A DNA stretch of 64,000 bases from Filimonas sp. Lineage in GTDB: Bacteria; Bacteroidota; Bacteroidia; Chitinophagales; Chitinophagaceae. Below the pieces are notes generated by a model, which did not search any database, was not told the origin of the DNA, and saw only the letters and a program-made list of their open reading frames with translations. Shown in pieces: positions 62,606 through 64,000 of this stretch (within the stretch, counting starts at the first letter, position 1; each line of letters begins with the position of its first letter). Made by a program: the position numbers and the translations under genes. Location of the stretch: positions 19,054 to 83,053 of the forward strand of contig JAFKHH010000025.1 in assembly GCA_017306865.1 (NCBI GenBank), in the 5' to 3' direction.

Positions 62606-63379
62606 ATGAACCACGGCTCGCTATTCAGCGGCATTGGTGGTTTTGATCTTGCCGCGCACTGGATGGGTTGGACGAACCTCTTCCATTGTGAAATGAATCC
62701 TTTTTGCAGAACCGTCCTGAAACACTACTGGCCCTCCGCTACCAGTTATGAAAATATCAAGACGTTCGACGCCCGCATCCACCGCGGCACAGTCCACATT
62801 ATTTCCGGGGGATTTCCCTGCCAGCCATTCTCCCAGGCCGGGCAGCGACAGGGCACGCAGGATGACCGTTATCTCTGGCCGGAAATGCTTAGAATCATAC
62901 GCGAAGTTTGCCCGCGCTGGGTGGTCGCAGAAAATGTTTTTGGCCTTACTAACTGGAACCGGGGAATGGTCTTCGACCAAATTTATACTGACCTGGAGAG
63001 TGCAGGCTACCAAGTCCAATCATTTGTTCTTCCGGCTGCTGCTGTCGGGGCAAACCATATCCGAAAACGAATATGGTTTGTTGCCCACGCCGATGGCTTT
63101 GGACCACGCGGGCGGCGGTACGAACCCCTTAAAGAAACACACCAAGAGAATACCAATATACCTGGCAGATTATTTCAACCGGAAATATGGACGCAGGGTA
63201 CGAATGAATCCCCGGTTTGTAGCCGGCATGATGGGTTTTCCTTTGGACTGGACTCAAAAACCTTTCCAAGGTGGCGATCCGAAAGCCTGAAAGCATTTGG
63301 CAACGCCATCGTGCCGCAGGTCGCTTACCAGATCTTCCGCACCATACAAACCTTTGAGACAATCCAGGAACAATTGTAA
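62606..63379 (+). CDS. DNA cytosine-5 methyltransferase
   Basis: 257 aa. Motif I is FSGIGGFDLA (residues 7-16), motif IV is the catalytic P-C-Q (71-73), motif VI is E-N-V (109-111), motif VIII is RKRIWFVA (153-160) and motif X includes AFGNAIVPQVAYQIF near residues 230-244. All are in one frame, so the enzyme is complete, with a short target-recognition region. Bacteroidota mobile elements often carry such a gene, usually for self-protection. No restriction enzyme is adjacent. The frame extends upstream to 62456 without a start. See the overlapping frame 62748-63290. Confidence 0.92.
   Translation: MNHGSLFSGIGGFDLAAHWMGWTNLFHCEMNPFCRTVLKHYWPSATSYENIKTFDARIHRGTVHIISGGFPCQPFSQAGQRQGTQDDRYLWPEMLRIIREVCPRWVVAENVFGLTNWNRGMVFDQIYTDLESAGYQVQSFVLPAAAVGANHIRKRIWFVAHADGFGPRGRRYEPLKETHQENTNIPGRLFQPEIWTQGTNESPVCSRHDGFSFGLDSKTFPRWRSESLKAFGNAIVPQVAYQIFRTIQTFETIQEQL
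62748..63290 (+). other. Overlapping +1 frame inside the methyltransferase gene
   Basis: 180 open codons, in the +1 frame to the methyltransferase. From about 62988 it reads KFILTWRVQATKSNHLFF, then GLLPTPMALDHAGGG and NPRFVAGMMGFPLDWT, a sequence found as annotated protein in many methyltransferase loci. I list it as an overlapping frame, not as a proven gene. Confidence 0.4.
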
Positions 63380-63429
63380 AAATCACCGCCTTCCGATTCC
63401 AGCCTCCCGCACACTTTAAAAATCTGTGT

Positions 63430-63867
63430 ATGGAATCACTCACTATCATTTCCCTTGGCCTCGGCGTACAATCCACCTGCCTCTATTACATGAGCAGCTT
63501 AGGAGAACTGCCGCGGGCAGATTACGCCGTCTTTGCCGATACCGGCAAGGAACGCAAAGCAACCTACGACTACCTCCGGTATTTACTTTCCTGGCAGGAT
63601 GTACATAATGGCATACCCATTATCATTTGCAGTGATCGCAATCTTTTTACGGATCTGCTTTCTTCTGCTAACAGCTCCGGCCGCAGGTTTGCCTCAATAC
63701 CCTGTTTTACGAAAAATGAATCCGGCACGACCGGTATGCTCCGGCGCCAATGCACCGGCGAGTATAAAATCGCGCCGGTTGATATTGCCATCCGACAGCT
63801 GTATGGGCTGCGCAAAGGACAACGCCGCCCAAGGACATTTGTCTGGCAAGGCTGGAGATTTCGCTGA
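63430..63867 (+). CDS. PAPS-reductase-like PP-loop protein, truncated by an IS end
   Basis: About 145 aa remain. PP-loop ATP-pyrophosphatase motif SLGLGVQST (residues 8-16) and FADTGKE (35-41) are present, then the family segment GMLRRQCTGEYKIAPVD. Intact relatives are about 250-300 aa and continue after W-x-G with a conserved I-S-x-D-E. Here after W-Q-G the frame runs into IS sequence and stops. PP-loop/methyltransferase pairs are common on mobile elements, but this copy should be inactive. Confidence 0.82.
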   Translation: MESLTIISLGLGVQSTCLYYMSSLGELPRADYAVFADTGKERKATYDYLRYLLSWQDVHNGIPIIICSDRNLFTDLLSSANSSGRRFASIPCFTKNESGTTGMLRRQCTGEYKIAPVDIAIRQLYGLRKGQRRPRTFVWQGWRFR

Positions 63868-64000
63868 ACATGACCACCTGATTCCGGGATAACGTGACCA
63901 CCTCGTTTCGGAGCAAACTGACCACCCTGTTTCGGAGCAAATTGACCACCTTATTTTTAGCTGGAGATGGCGTGCTGTTAAACGCCTTGTTTTTGAAAGT
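63847..64000. mobile_element. End of an IS21-like insertion sequence, running off the window
   Basis: TGACCACC occurs four times at 63871, 63895, 63919 and 63943, an exact 24-bp period, with the inner sequence GTTTCGGAGCAAA shared by copies 2 and 3. IS21-family elements carry several tandem copies of the transposase binding site at each end. The boundary lies near 63847-63855, where the PP-loop sequence loses family similarity. The transposase is outside the window. Confidence 0.78.

Noticed and set aside
63871..63950. CRISPR-like 24-bp periodic repeats
   Set aside because: Only four units, with a conserved 8-mer and partly conserved inner sequence; typical of IS21 ends.

Overview
The window looks like a chromosome segment of a Bacteroidota species, probably family Chitinophagaceae. 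The signs are a complete flexirubin-type pigment cluster (tyrosine ammonia-lyase, DarA/DarB, several ketosynthases), an exosortase with the Bacteroidota-style catalytic Cys/Arg/His, SusD/OmpA-era style exported proteins with short signal peptides, TAnnTTTG-type -7 promoter boxes, few Shine-Dalgarno sequences, and intergenic regions packed with degenerate repeat tracts. Species identity is inference; no rRNA is present.

Layout. (1) 1-3.3 kb: amino-sugar catabolism, with a truncated FucP-like MFS permease, nagA and a convergent LacI regulator. (2) 3.5-5.4 kb: a small integrase module pointing away from tRNA-Leu(CAG), with arm-site-like TGTGTCA repeats between them. (3) 5.5-15.7 kb: housekeeping and accessory genes, namely a histidine kinase, an exosortase plus partner, two paralogous AraC regulators around an aldehyde dehydrogenase, a response regulator, an SDR and a class I glutamine amidotransferase. 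(4) 15.7-38.2 kb: the flexirubin cluster. It holds a PPTase, two ACPs, four complete ketosynthases, two Cys-less ketosynthase partners, three hotdog dehydratases, FabG, a Y-x6-K enoyl-reductase-like SDR, DarA, DarB, a BtrH-type protein, an ABC exporter, tyrosine ammonia-lyase and an aryl-acid ligase. TAL and the ligase would supply the 4-coumaroyl starter, KS/CLF/FabG/DH would build the polyene, DarA/DarB would make the dialkylresorcinol, and BtrH plus the ABC transporter are candidates for joining and export. (5) 38.3-51.6 kb: hydrolases, an alcohol dehydrogenase, a serine beta-lactamase-like enzyme, a beta-helix protein and a three-gene operon of exported proteins.

(6) 51.75 kb to the end: a genomic island. 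It opens with two tRNA 3'-end-like fragments and a full tyrosine recombinase. It carries a HigA-type antitoxin with an overlapping 54-codon ORF and then a minus-strand block: AAA15 ATPase + RloB/TOPRIM, a catalytically degenerate long Argonaute, a PD-(D/E)XK nuclease overlapping it, a winged-helix/transmembrane/coiled-coil protein and an unrecognised 197-aa protein. A divergent CoiA-like gene shares a promoter region with three ~51-bp-spaced palindromes. The island continues with a cytosine methyltransferase whose +1 frame also reads as MTase-family sequence, and a PP-loop gene cut off by the end of an IS21-like element with four 24-bp terminal repeats.

The best candidate for an undescribed system is the four-gene Argonaute operon (58.3-54.1 kb), with RloAB and the palindrome-controlled divergent promoter upstream. 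The second-best oddities are a palindromic repeat inserted in frame in a flexirubin gene and the dual-frame methyltransferase.
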